Of a stretch of 47,718 nucleotides of DNA, positions 40,178-47,718 are shown piece by piece. The stretch is taken from NCBI GenBank assembly GCA_051646105.1, contig JBOFCO010000174.1, forward strand, positions 1-47,718, given 5' to 3'. Numbering within the stretch: the first letter of the stretch is position 1; the number at the start of each line of letters is the position of its first letter. Origin of the DNA: JBOFCO01 sp051646105 (GTDB taxonomy: Bacteria > Pseudomonadota > Alphaproteobacteria > Rhodobacterales > Rhodobacteraceae). The notes under the pieces were generated by a model that was given only the letters and a program-made list of their open reading frames with translations, searched no databases and had not been told where the DNA came from. The position numbers and the translations under genes were made by a program.

Positions 40178-40210
40178 TTCATCGAAACTTCATCGAAGCT
40201 TCACGACAGC
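40178..40210. promoter_or_regulatory. Triple 11-bp direct repeat (PhoB/OmpR-like spacing)
   Basis: TTCATCGAAAC (40178-40188), TTCATCGAAGC (40189-40199) and the weaker TTCACGACAGC (40200-40210) stand head to tail. A 7-bp element with 4-bp spacer at an 11-bp step is the geometry used by PhoB/OmpR-type response regulators. It lies 149 bp ahead of the RTX gene and 127 bp from ParA. The rest of the 40051-40358 gap has no gene. Confidence 0.5.
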
Positions 40211-40358
40211 GAACGGCGGACTGTGCTACTTCAGGAAACGCAGCGTTCGGTATTTTGCTGTGACAAGTTTATTGGTGACACCGGGCAATCCGGGCTTGCG
40301 ACGCTGCATAGTTTTCATGGTGGGCCAGCCTCGGGCCTGCATATAAAGGATTGAAATC

Positions 40359-41741
40359 ATGGCTAACTTTACTGGCACTGGCAACAATAACGAGACCATC
40401 GCCTCTTGGTTCGTCTCGGCCACGGTCACCCGCAACCCCGCCGGATCATTCCCTTCCGCCGCCAACGACTTTGCTGACGGCTGGCTCGGAAACGACTACA
40501 TCGCCCTGGGCGCCGGCAATGACACGCTGTGGGGGTATGATGGAAACGACACCCTCTATGGCGAGGCCGGCAACGACACCCTCTATGGCGAAAATGACAA
40601 CGACTATATGGATGGCGGGGCCGGCAACGACTATCTGAATGGCGGCAACGGCAACGACACCATGCTGGGCGGCGGCGGTTCCGACACGCAATTCGGCGGT
40701 GCGGGCGACGATTACATCTATTCCAGCTTTGGCACACCGGAAACCATCGACGGCGGCACCGGCAACGACTGGCTGAACAATACCACCTTTGACGGCGCCT
40801 ATTTTGTCGATCTGGCCTCTGGTGCTACCAACTTCGCCGGTGAATCCTTCATCAACATGGAAAATGTCATCATGGGCGATGGCAACGACACCGTGTGGGG
40901 GACCAGCGGCAACAACTATATCGACACCGGCATCGGCAATGACAGCGTGCTGGCCGGCCTTGGCAACGATACGGTCTGGGGCGGCACCGGCAACGACTGG
41001 CTCGGCGCAGGTCAGGGCAACGACTTCGTATTCGGTCAGGACGGCAACGACACGCTGCAGGGCGGTCAGGGTGCCGACAGCATGTATGGCGGCAACGGCA
41101 GCGATTACTACTATGTCGACAACATTCTGGATTACTGGGAGGAAAGCACCGCCGGAGCGGCGGGCGGCGTCGATACTGTGGAATCCAGCGTCGATGTCTC
41201 TGACCTGCGCGCCAACGTCGAACATCTGATCCTGACCGGAACGGCGATCACGGGCGGCGGGAACGGGCTGGCCAACACCATCATTGGCAATGGCAGCAAC
41301 AACACACTGCTGGGCTTCACCGGCACAGATACCCTGCGCGGACTTGCTGGAAACGACACGATGGTCGGCGGCGATCAGGCCGATGTGCTGGTGGGTGGCC
41401 TTGGGCGCGACTCGTTCAAGTTCAATCTTGCCAGCCAGTCCGCAGGGGCCAATGTCGACCGCATCATCGCAGGTGACGGGGCGATCGCCTTTGAGGGCGC
41501 AGGCGCAGCGGTCGGCGACCGCATCGACCTGTCGGCCATCGACTCAAACACGGTCCTTGCCGGCAACAATGCCTTCATCTGGGGCGGCACCGGCATCGGT
41601 CGGCTTTCGGTCGTCAACGACGGCACCACGTCCGTCATTCGTGGCAACACCGACAACGACGGCACGTTCGAACTGCTGATCCGGATCGAGGATGGCGGCG
41701 TGCTGGCTAATGCCTATACGGCGGCCGATTTCATTCTCTGA
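40359..41741 (+). CDS. RTX (hemolysin-type calcium-binding repeat) protein
   Basis: A 460-residue protein rich in GGxGNDxLx nonapeptides. Block one (about 40-120) includes GAGNDTLWGYDGNDTLYG; block two (about 173-255) includes GTGNDWLGAGQGNDFVFG; a third, looser block lies at about 305-355 and ends LGRDSFKFNL. These form Ca2+-filled beta-rolls after secretion. The C-terminal part (about 370-460) looks like a type I secretion signal region (RIEDGGVLANAYTAADFIL). No N-terminal signal peptide and no protease, lipase or adhesin domain is seen. AAGGATTG precedes the ATG. No type I exporter genes are in the window. Expression may be under the upstream direct repeats. Confidence 0.92.
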   Translation: MANFTGTGNNNETIASWFVSATVTRNPAGSFPSAANDFADGWLGNDYIALGAGNDTLWGYDGNDTLYGEAGNDTLYGENDNDYMDGGAGNDYLNGGNGNDTMLGGGGSDTQFGGAGDDYIYSSFGTPETIDGGTGNDWLNNTTFDGAYFVDLASGATNFAGESFINMENVIMGDGNDTVWGTSGNNYIDTGIGNDSVLAGLGNDTVWGGTGNDWLGAGQGNDFVFGQDGNDTLQGGQGADSMYGGNGSDYYYVDNILDYWEESTAGAAGGVDTVESSVDVSDLRANVEHLILTGTAITGGGNGLANTIIGNGSNNTLLGFTGTDTLRGLAGNDTMVGGDQADVLVGGLGRDSFKFNLASQSAGANVDRIIAGDGAIAFEGAGAAVGDRIDLSAIDSNTVLAGNNAFIWGGTGIGRLSVVNDGTTSVIRGNTDNDGTFELLIRIEDGGVLANAYTAADFIL

Positions 41742-41772
41742 CGATACGCACACACATTTTGTCAGAGCACTT

Positions 41773-41798
41773 GCGGTCCCTTCGGGGGCCGCATTTTT
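41773..41798 (+). terminator. Terminator after RTX gene
   Basis: GCGGTCCC (41773-41780) pairs with GGGGCCGC (41785-41792) with one G-U pair, TTCG tetraloop, then ATTTTT. A typical Rho-independent terminator, located between the RTX gene and the convergent tRNA. Confidence 0.85.
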
Positions 41799-41817
41799 GA
41801 TATTTATCCGTGGATTT

Positions 41818-41893
<76 letters not shown>

Positions 41894-41951
41894 GCACCGG
41901 GCTTTGATCTGGCGCAAGCATGGGCGTTTGTCAAGCTGCGCTCTGGAGCGG

Positions 41952-42389
41952 TCAGGCCACAGACTGTCGCACAAAGCTTTCAATCTCTGCCGACGGGCGC
42001 GCACCTGCCAGCCGTGCCACCTCGCGCCCATTCTTCCACAGGATCAGAAGCGGAATGCCGCGGATGCCAAGCCTTTGCGAGACCTGCGGAAAGTCTTCTG
42101 TATTGATCTTGGCAAAGCGCGCTCGGCCTTTCATCGCATGTGCGGCTTTGGAAAATTCCGGGGCCATCATCCGGCATGGCCCGCACCACGGTGCCCAGTA
42201 ATCAACGAGCAGCGGCAGTTCGTCGGATTTTGTTACACGGTCATGGACGCGAAGATCGAGTTCTGCCACGCGCCCGCCCAGCAGCGGATCGCCGCAGGAA
42301 CCGCATTTCGGAGCCTGCTGCAACCGTTCCGCAGGGACACGGTTCAGCTGCCCGCAGGTGGTACAACATAGTTTGACAGCATCGCTCAC
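41952..42389 (-). CDS. trxC: Thioredoxin 2 (TrxC)
   Basis: A 145-residue thioredoxin with an N-terminal zinc ribbon. The ribbon uses Cys9, Cys12, Cys29 and Cys32 (CTTC ... CGSC). The catalytic motif is WAPWCGPCRMMAPEF (Cys69 and Cys72), with the cis-Pro in GIPLLILWKNG. The start is GTG 42389 with GAGG upstream. It reduces protein disulfides in the cytoplasm and often responds to oxidative stress. It lies 58 bp from the tRNA gene. Confidence 0.95.
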   Translation of the reverse strand: MSDAVKLCCTTCGQLNRVPAERLQQAPKCGSCGDPLLGGRVAELDLRVHDRVTKSDELPLLVDYWAPWCGPCRMMAPEFSKAAHAMKGRARFAKINTEDFPQVSQRLGIRGIPLLILWKNGREVARLAGARPSAEIESFVRQSVA

Positions 42390-42482
42390 GGCAGCCTCAT
42401 ATTCCGATTTTATTATATATCGGAAGCAGCCTGCCGCGATGCAAGAGGTCGCCCCTCAGGCCGCGCCCCGTAGTTGGCGCGG

Positions 42483-42800
42483 TCAGAGAAGATCTTCCTC
42501 CTCCCCCGTCACGTCGATGCCCAGCGCTTCAAGCCCAGCCTCCAGATTTTCGGCCAGATGTGGCATACCCATCAGATAGTCTTCGGTTGGGGCCGACGCT
42601 TCCGCCCGCGCGGTTGCCACAGCATCAGAGTAGTCCTCAAGCTCGAACGTGCCGCGTCCAACCCAGGCGATTGCGGTCAGATGGGCCTTCTCGTCATCGT
42701 TCAGTCCCGCGATAAACTCGTGCAGTTCCGTTTCGGCGGCCTTGTCCTCCCGCGCCTGAAAGATGACCTGGACGACCTTGTCCGGGGTGATTTCGATCAT
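42483..42800 (-). CDS. DUF3775 family protein
   Basis: A 105-residue acidic protein. MIEITPDKVVQVIFQARE, FIAGLNDDEKAHLTAIAWVGRG and the late YLMGMPHLAENLEAGLEALGI are the DUF3775 blocks, an alphaproteobacterial family of unknown function. It ends in EEEDLL. GGAG stands before the ATG. It is monocistronic between trxC and the reductase, all on the minus strand. Confidence 0.87.
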   Translation of the reverse strand: MIEITPDKVVQVIFQAREDKAAETELHEFIAGLNDDEKAHLTAIAWVGRGTFELEDYSDAVATARAEASAPTEDYLMGMPHLAENLEAGLEALGIDVTGEEEDLL

Positions 42801-42903
42801 CGTATCCTCCTTGATGGCTTTGTGTAGCAGTGACGGGAGGAACGGCCTTGATGTGGATCACGTATTCGGCACCTTCAGGGAAGTGGCTGCAACCAAAAGT
42901 GTG

Positions 42904-43911
42904 TCACGTTGCAGCGGTTTCAAGCAGGATCTTGCCGCGCGCACGGCCGCTGGCCAGACGAGCCAGCGCCTCGTCCGCCTTGTCAAAAGGGAATCGGCTG
43001 TCGGTGACAGGCCGCAAGACGCCCTCGCCCACCAGGCGACTGATCTCGGTCAACTGCGCACCATCGGCCCGCATGAACAAGAAGCGATAGCGCACGCCAA
43101 GCCTGCGGGCGCGGCGGCGGATGCCTATGCCAATGGCGCGCAGGATCACGCGGAAAAGCAGGTTCGGCCCATAGTCGCGCGCGAACTCCATATCCGGAGT
43201 ACCGTTGATCGAAACGAGCAGGCCACCGGATTTGAGGATGCGCATTCCCTTGTCAAGCGAGGCGGCATCCTGCGAATGCAGCACCAGATCAAAGCCCGAC
43301 AGCATCGCCCCGTAATCCTGCGACCGATAGTCGATGATCTGATCGGCCCCAAGCGCCCGCACCAGATCGGCATTCCCGGCGCTGCATGTGGTTGCGACAT
43401 AGGCACCCAGATGTTTGGCCAGTTGGATCGCAAGGGTCCCGACCCCGCCTGACCCCGCTTCGATAAAAACCTTCGCGTCCGGCCGAACATTCCCAAGCTC
43501 GACCAGCGCTTGCCATGCTGTCAGCGCCGCCACGGGCAGCCCTGCCGCATCCGCCATATCTGTGCCGCGCGGCGCTGGCGCAAGTAGCGCCGCATCAATC
43601 GCTACCCGCTCCGCTAGCGCACCCGGGTTGCGGGCGCCCGTGCAGGCGATGACGGCATCTCCCACCTTCCAGCCGCTAACACCCGGCCCGCAGCTTTCGA
43701 TGATACCGGAAAGGTCATAGCCGGGTGTCAGGGGCAGCGCATGGGGCAGTACCGCCTTCAGCGCGCCATCGCGGACTTTCAGATCAAGTACGTTCAACGC
43801 GCAGGCGCGCGCCGCAACCACAACCTGCCCTGCCACTGCTTGCGGCGTGGCGGCCTGACCAAAGCGAAGGGGCGTTGTCTTGCCGTAGATATCAAAGAAC
43901 CACGCGCGCAT
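42904..43911 (-). CDS. Zinc-free medium-chain NADP-dependent oxidoreductase (quinone oxidoreductase-like)
   Basis: A 335-residue MDR enzyme. ALNVLDLKVRDG and LPLTPGYDLSGIIESCGPGVSGWKVGD are the GroES-like half; GLPVAALTAWQALVE and VFIEAGSGGVGTLAIQLAKHLGAYVATTCS the NADP-binding half with A-G-S-G-G-V-G. The structural and catalytic zinc cysteines of true alcohol dehydrogenases are absent, so it belongs to the quinone-oxidoreductase or enoyl-reductase side. Its start lies 8 bp beyond the gcvP stop in the same direction, so it may be read through from the gcv operon. Confidence 0.9.
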   Translation of the reverse strand: MRAWFFDIYGKTTPLRFGQAATPQAVAGQVVVAARACALNVLDLKVRDGALKAVLPHALPLTPGYDLSGIIESCGPGVSGWKVGDAVIACTGARNPGALAERVAIDAALLAPAPRGTDMADAAGLPVAALTAWQALVELGNVRPDAKVFIEAGSGGVGTLAIQLAKHLGAYVATTCSAGNADLVRALGADQIIDYRSQDYGAMLSGFDLVLHSQDAASLDKGMRILKSGGLLVSINGTPDMEFARDYGPNLLFRVILRAIGIGIRRRARRLGVRYRFLFMRADGAQLTEISRLVGEGVLRPVTDSRFPFDKADEALARLASGRARGKILLETAAT

Positions 43912-43919
43912 AATCTTTC

Positions 43920-46757
43920 CTATTCCGCAGCCTCCGCATAGCTTTCCACCGGCGGGCAGATGCAGATCAGGTTCCGATCACCGAAAACATTGTCGACCCG
44001 GCCCACCGGCGGCCAGTATTTGTCCACCCGGAAGCTGGCGGCGGGGAAGCAGCCCTGTTCGCGGGAATAGGCACGATCCCAGTCGGCGACCAGATCCTCG
44101 ACCGTATGGGGCGCGTGCCGCAGGGGCGAGGCCTCGGCAGAAATATCGCCACGCTCCACCGCCGCTATTTCCTCGCGGATTGCCAGAAGTGCGGTGATGA
44201 AGCGGTCGATCTCGGCCTTCGTCTCGCTTTCCGTAGGTTCCACCATCAGCGTGCCCGCCACAGGCCACGACATCGTTGGCGCGTGGAAACCGTTGTCGAT
44301 CAGCCGCTTGGCGATGTCATCCACCGTCACGCCCGCTTCGGCAAAGGGGCGGGTATCCAGAATGCACTCATGCGCCACGCGGCCCCGGTTGCCCATGAAC
44401 AGGATAGGATAGGCCCCTTTCAGCCGCGCCGCGATATAGTTCGCATTCAGGATCGCCACCCGCGTCGCCTGTGTCAGCCCTGGCCCGCCCATCATCAGAC
44501 AATAGGCCCAGGAAATCAGCAGGATCGAGGCAGAGCCATAAGGCGCGGCGCTGACCGCGCCACCCATCGCCTGCTGCGGATCGCCGGGCAGATGCGGGGC
44601 CAGATGCGCCTTGACGCCGATGGGCCCCATGCCAGGCCCGCCGCCGCCATGCGGAATGGCGAATGTCTTGTGCAGGTTCAGGTGGCTGACATCGCCGCCG
44701 ATTTCCCCCGGCTTCACCAGACCCACCATCGCATTCATGTTGGCCCCGTCGATATAGACCTGCCCGCCATGCTTGTGGGTGATCGCACAGACTTCGCGCA
44801 CGGTTTCCTCGAACACGCCATGGGTGCTGGGATATGTGATCATGCAGGCGGCAAGGTTCGCACCGGCAGCTTCCGCCTTGTCGCGGAAGTCGTCCAGATC
44901 GACATCGCCGTTGGCCGAGGATTTGACAACGACGACCTTCATCCCCGCCATCTGTGCCGATGCCGGATTGGTGCCATGCGCCGAAACCGGGATCAGGCAG
45001 ATGTCGCGGTGGGCATCGCCACGCGACCGGTGATAGGCCTGAATGGTCAGCAGTCCCGCATATTCGCCCTGCGCACCGCTGTTCGGCTGCATCGACATCG
45101 CATCATAGCCGGTAATCGTGCACAGCTTTTCCGACAGATCGGCAATCGCCTCGGCATAGCCCTGCGCCTGATCGGCGGGCACGAACGGATGCAGCGAAGA
45201 AAACGCCTGCCAGGTGATCGGCATCATTTCCGCCGCCGCGTTCAGCTTCATCGTGCAGGAGCCGAGCGGGATCATCGCCCGGTCCAGCGCCAGATCGCGG
45301 TCGGACAGGCGGCGCATATAGCGCATCATTTCCGATTCCGCGCGGTTCATGTGGAACACCGGATGCGTCAGATAGGGCGTCTGCCGCATCAGCTCTTCGG
45401 GGAAGCCATTCTTCGCGCGATGCGGGGCAAAACCCTCGATCCCAAAGGCGTGCAACACGCGGGCAAGCGTATCTTCCCCCGTGGTTTCATCCAAAGAAAT
45501 GCCCACGCGGTCGTTGCCGATCTTGCGGAAGTTCAGCCCCTCTGCCCGCGCGGCAGCCAGAATCCCCGCCTGCCCGACGCCGACCTCGACCGTGATCGTG
45601 TCGAAGAAATGCTTCGGGCTGACCTTTGCCCCCGCCGCCTTCAGCGCCTGCGCCAGCCGCAAGGTGCGCGAATGGACACGTTCGGCAATGGCGCGCAGGC
45701 CAACCGGGCCGTGGAACACCGCATAGAAGGATGCCATCACCGCCAGCAGCGCCTGCGCGGTGCAGACATTCGACGTGGCTTTTTCACGACGGATATGCTG
45801 TTCGCGCGTTTGCAGCGACAGGCGGTAAGCCTTGTTGCCGCGTGAATCTACCGAAACGCCCACGATCCGCCCTGGCATGGATCGCTTCAATTCATCCCGA
45901 CAAGACATGAAGGCGGCATGGGGGCCACCGTAGCCCATTGGCACGCCAAAGCGCTGGCTGGAGCCGACGGCAATATCCGCCCCCATCGCGCCGGGTTCCT
46001 TGAGCATACACAGCGCCAGCAAATCGGTTGCCACCACCGCAATCGCACCCGCCGCATGAAGCGCCTCGATCTCGGGGGTGAAATCGCGAACATGCCCGTA
46101 GCTGCCCGGATACTGGAAGATCGCGCCGAATACCTGGCTTGGGTCCAGCTTTTCGACCATGTCCTCGATGATCTTGATGCCCAGCGGCAGGGCGCGGGTG
46201 CGGATAACCGCGACGGTCTGCGGGTGGCAGAACCTATCCACGAAAAACGCCCGCGACTTGGACTTCGCGCTGCGCTCTGCCATCGCCATCGCTTCCGCCG
46301 CCGCCGTCGCCTCGTCCAGCAGGCTGGCATTGGCGACGGTCAGACCGGTCAGGTCGGCGACCATCGTCTGATAGTTCAGCAGCGCCTCCAGCCGGCCTTG
46401 CGCGATTTCGGGCTGATAGGGGGTATAGGCCGTGTACCACGCCGGGTTTTCAAGGATGTTGCGCTGGATCGCGGGCGGCGTGACCGTGCCGTAATACCCC
46501 TGCCCGATCAGGCTGGTCATCACCCGGTTCTTCGCCGCCACCGCCCGCATCCGCGCCAGCAACTCGTGTTCCGCGAGCGGTGCCCAATCTAGGGGTTCGG
46601 ACTGCCGGATCGATTTCGGCACGGTTTCCTCGATAAGCGCGTCCAGCGTGGGCACGCCCACCGCCTTAAGCATCGCTTCCATTTCCGTAGGTGACGGGCC
46701 GATGTGACGGCGGTTGGCAAAATCATACGGGTTGTAGCCGGGAATGCTCTCGCTCAT
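43920..46757 (-). CDS. gcvP: Glycine dehydrogenase (decarboxylating), P-protein
   Basis: A 945-residue PLP enzyme, fused N- and C-terminal P-protein halves. It starts RRHIGPSPTEMEAMLKAVG; the N half includes GVSVDSRGNKAYRLSLQTREQHIRREKATSN, and the C half YIDGANMNAMVG and the Schiff-base Lys in LHKTFAIPHGGGGPGMGP. It decarboxylates glycine and passes the aminomethyl group to lipoyl-GcvH. Size is as expected. The ATG lies 7 bp after the gcvH stop. Confidence 0.97.
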   Translation of the reverse strand: MSESIPGYNPYDFANRRHIGPSPTEMEAMLKAVGVPTLDALIEETVPKSIRQSEPLDWAPLAEHELLARMRAVAAKNRVMTSLIGQGYYGTVTPPAIQRNILENPAWYTAYTPYQPEIAQGRLEALLNYQTMVADLTGLTVANASLLDEATAAAEAMAMAERSAKSKSRAFFVDRFCHPQTVAVIRTRALPLGIKIIEDMVEKLDPSQVFGAIFQYPGSYGHVRDFTPEIEALHAAGAIAVVATDLLALCMLKEPGAMGADIAVGSSQRFGVPMGYGGPHAAFMSCRDELKRSMPGRIVGVSVDSRGNKAYRLSLQTREQHIRREKATSNVCTAQALLAVMASFYAVFHGPVGLRAIAERVHSRTLRLAQALKAAGAKVSPKHFFDTITVEVGVGQAGILAAARAEGLNFRKIGNDRVGISLDETTGEDTLARVLHAFGIEGFAPHRAKNGFPEELMRQTPYLTHPVFHMNRAESEMMRYMRRLSDRDLALDRAMIPLGSCTMKLNAAAEMMPITWQAFSSLHPFVPADQAQGYAEAIADLSEKLCTITGYDAMSMQPNSGAQGEYAGLLTIQAYHRSRGDAHRDICLIPVSAHGTNPASAQMAGMKVVVVKSSANGDVDLDDFRDKAEAAGANLAACMITYPSTHGVFEETVREVCAITHKHGGQVYIDGANMNAMVGLVKPGEIGGDVSHLNLHKTFAIPHGGGGPGMGPIGVKAHLAPHLPGDPQQAMGGAVSAAPYGSASILLISWAYCLMMGGPGLTQATRVAILNANYIAARLKGAYPILFMGNRGRVAHECILDTRPFAEAGVTVDDIAKRLIDNGFHAPTMSWPVAGTLMVEPTESETKAEIDRFITALLAIREEIAAVERGDISAEASPLRHAPHTVEDLVADWDRAYSREQGCFPAASFRVDKYWPPVGRVDNVFGDRNLICICPPVESYAEAAE

Positions 46758-46764
46758 CTCTGCC

Positions 46765-47118
46765 TCAACCGATCAGCTTCTTGTAGGCGGCTTCGTCCAT
46801 ATAGCCGTCCAGCACCGACAGATCGCCGATCTTCATCTTGAAGAACCAGTTTTCCAGCGGGTTTTCATTAAGCAGCGACGGACTGTCGGCCAGCGCTGCG
46901 TTGACCTCGACAATCTCGCCGTCCAGCGGGGCAAGGATGTCAGAGGCGGCCTTGACGCTTTCAATTACCGCCACCTCGTCGCCCTTGGCCACCATGCCGG
47001 TGCTGCCGGGATCGACAAAGACCACATCGCCCAAGGCTTCTGCCGCATGTTCGGTGATGCCGACCACGACCAGATCGCCGTCAACGCGCAGCCATTCGTG
47101 TTCTTCGGTGTATTTCAT
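46765..47118 (-). CDS. gcvH: Glycine cleavage system H protein
   Basis: A 117-residue lipoyl carrier. KYTEEHEWLRVDGDLVVVGITEHAAEALGDVVFVD is the usual start and VAVIESVKAASDI contains the lipoylated Lys56. It shuttles the methylamine between P, T and L proteins. Start ATG with AGGAGCGAT upstream. It is 11 bp after gcvT and 7 bp before gcvP, in the order gcvT-gcvH-gcvP. L-protein (lpd) is elsewhere. Confidence 0.97.
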   Translation of the reverse strand: MKYTEEHEWLRVDGDLVVVGITEHAAEALGDVVFVDPGSTGMVAKGDEVAVIESVKAASDILAPLDGEIVEVNAALADSPSLLNENPLENWFFKMKIGDLSVLDGYMDEAAYKKLIG

Positions 47119-47129
47119 CTGATCGCTCC

Positions 47130-47718
47130 TCAGCGTTTGTAGGAATGTGGGTGGAAAGGCAGTGCGGCGATACGGGCGGGCAGGCGCTTTCCACGCACTT
47201 CCCCCCAGACCGGATCACCAGGTTGCAGGCTGGCAGGCAGACAGGCCATCGCCATCGGGCCATCTATCGACGGGCCGAACCCGCCCGAGGTGACCGTGCC
47301 GATCGGTTCACCGCCAAATTCATCGGAATACATGGCGGTGCCCTCACGCATCGGCGCGCGGCCTTCGGGACGCAGGCCCATGCGCTTGCGGGCGGGGCCA
47401 TCGGCCAGTTCGCGCAGGATGCGATCAGCGCCGGGGAAGCCGCCCGCCCGTGCGCCGCCCGCGCGGCGCACCTTCTGCATCGCCCAGGTCAGCGCACCCT
47501 CGACCGGGGTGGTGCTTTCGTCGATATCATGACCATACAGGCACAGCCCCGCCTCCAGCCGCAGGCTGTCGCGTGCGCCAAGGCCAATGGGCGCAACGCC
47601 GGGCTGCGCCAGCAACGCCTTTGCGAACCCTTCCGCCACGCTTTCGGGTACCGAAATTTCAAAACCGTCCTCTCCGGTCTAGCCCGAGCGGGAAATCCAC
47701 AGCTTCACCCCCCGCCAG
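47130..47718 (-). pseudogene. gcvT: Aminomethyltransferase GcvT, 3' part with in-frame TAG
   Basis: The gene runs off the right edge. The last 12 codons before the break read WRGVKLWISRSG, then TAG (47681-47679), then TGEDGFEISVPESVAEGF and a normal GcvT end (GLGARDSLRLEAGLCLYGHD, GTVTSGGFGPSIDGP). Family members have Tyr at the stop position (SRSG-Y-TGEDG), and one base change (TAC or TAT to TAG) would explain it. Near the edge a run of six G also gives WRG where LAGVKLW would be more usual, hinting at a possible indel. The gcvH and gcvP genes are intact. It may be a true nonsense mutation or a sequence error. Confidence 0.85.

Noticed and set aside
40446..41225. Minus-strand Val/Ala-rich frame opposite the RTX repeats
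   Set aside because: The repeat structure comes from the complement of GGxGNDT codons; it is not an independent repetitive protein.
44106..45845. Plus-strand open frame of 579 codons inside gcvP
   Set aside because: Antisense to a strongly conserved gene; composition of a shadow frame (Arg, His and Gln-rich).
47130..47718. Glycine riboswitch for the gcv operon
   Set aside because: It would lie upstream of the gcvT start, outside the window.

Overview
The window is a GC-rich chromosomal segment from an alphaproteobacterium, most likely Rhodobacterales (Paracoccus/Rhodobacter-like). The evidence is the family-level look of the proteins, the glnK-amtB, rpsA-ihfB-LapA-trpF and gcvT-gcvH-gcvP gene orders, the orphan ParA, and short housekeeping operons with 1-4 nt overlaps. 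I see no prophage, insertion sequence, CRISPR array or rRNA. One tRNA, Ala(CGC), is present. This assignment is inference from protein character; no database was searched.

Layout. 1-335: start of a class A penicillin-binding protein. 619-2395: glnK-amtB, ammonium sensing and uptake, ending in a double hairpin terminator. 2481-5606 (minus): an aminotransferase and the mercaptopyruvate sulfurtransferase sseA (1 nt apart), a small Gly-rich protein, and smpB. 5670-9231: K+ channel-like protein, dapA, and a soluble lytic transglycosylase. 9266-13089: peroxiredoxin, ferredoxin reductase-rsmD-HAD phosphatase operon, and map. 13217-15713: MoCF-domain protein, GNAT and OmpA-type protein in one overlapping operon. 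15738-17260: LysR regulator and a secreted EF-hand protein. 17460-21014 (minus): ychF, a SelW-like protein, an SDR and an AGE-family epimerase. 21140-26275: trpA, an EF-G paralogue, lldD and an MFS transporter. 26489-29342: rplY, pth, DUF2332 and DUF2237. 29460-35715 (minus): rpsA, ihfB, a LapA-like protein, trpF, a sulfotransferase-like gene, trpB, and an Asp-rich PepSY-like secreted protein. 35907-39323: nitroreductase/HxlR divergent pair, a split YeeE/YedE transporter and small stress or unknown genes. 39424-43911: ParA, an RTX repeat protein, tRNA-Ala, trxC, DUF3775 and a medium-chain reductase. 43920-47718 (minus): gcvP, gcvH and the 3' part of gcvT.

Most of the window is ordinary core genome: nitrogen assimilation, lysine and tryptophan synthesis, translation, cell wall turnover, redox defence and glycine cleavage. 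Two core genes look damaged. trpA keeps its catalytic Glu49 and Asp60 but is only 230 aa; about 33 residues that include the expected GFG phosphate-binding loop are missing in frame at a short Ala-Gln-Ala junction. gcvT has an in-frame TAG where the family has Tyr in the SRSG-Y-TGEDG motif. Either could be real mutation or sequence error.

Other points of interest are a sulfotransferase-like gene wedged between trpF and trpB, an EF-G paralogue with rewritten GTPase motifs, an array of 11-bp direct repeats (PhoB/OmpR-like spacing) ahead of an RTX protein, an almost pure Asp/Ser tail on a secreted protein, and several hairpins with probable regulatory or termination roles. I did not find a convincing, wholly new multi-gene system here.
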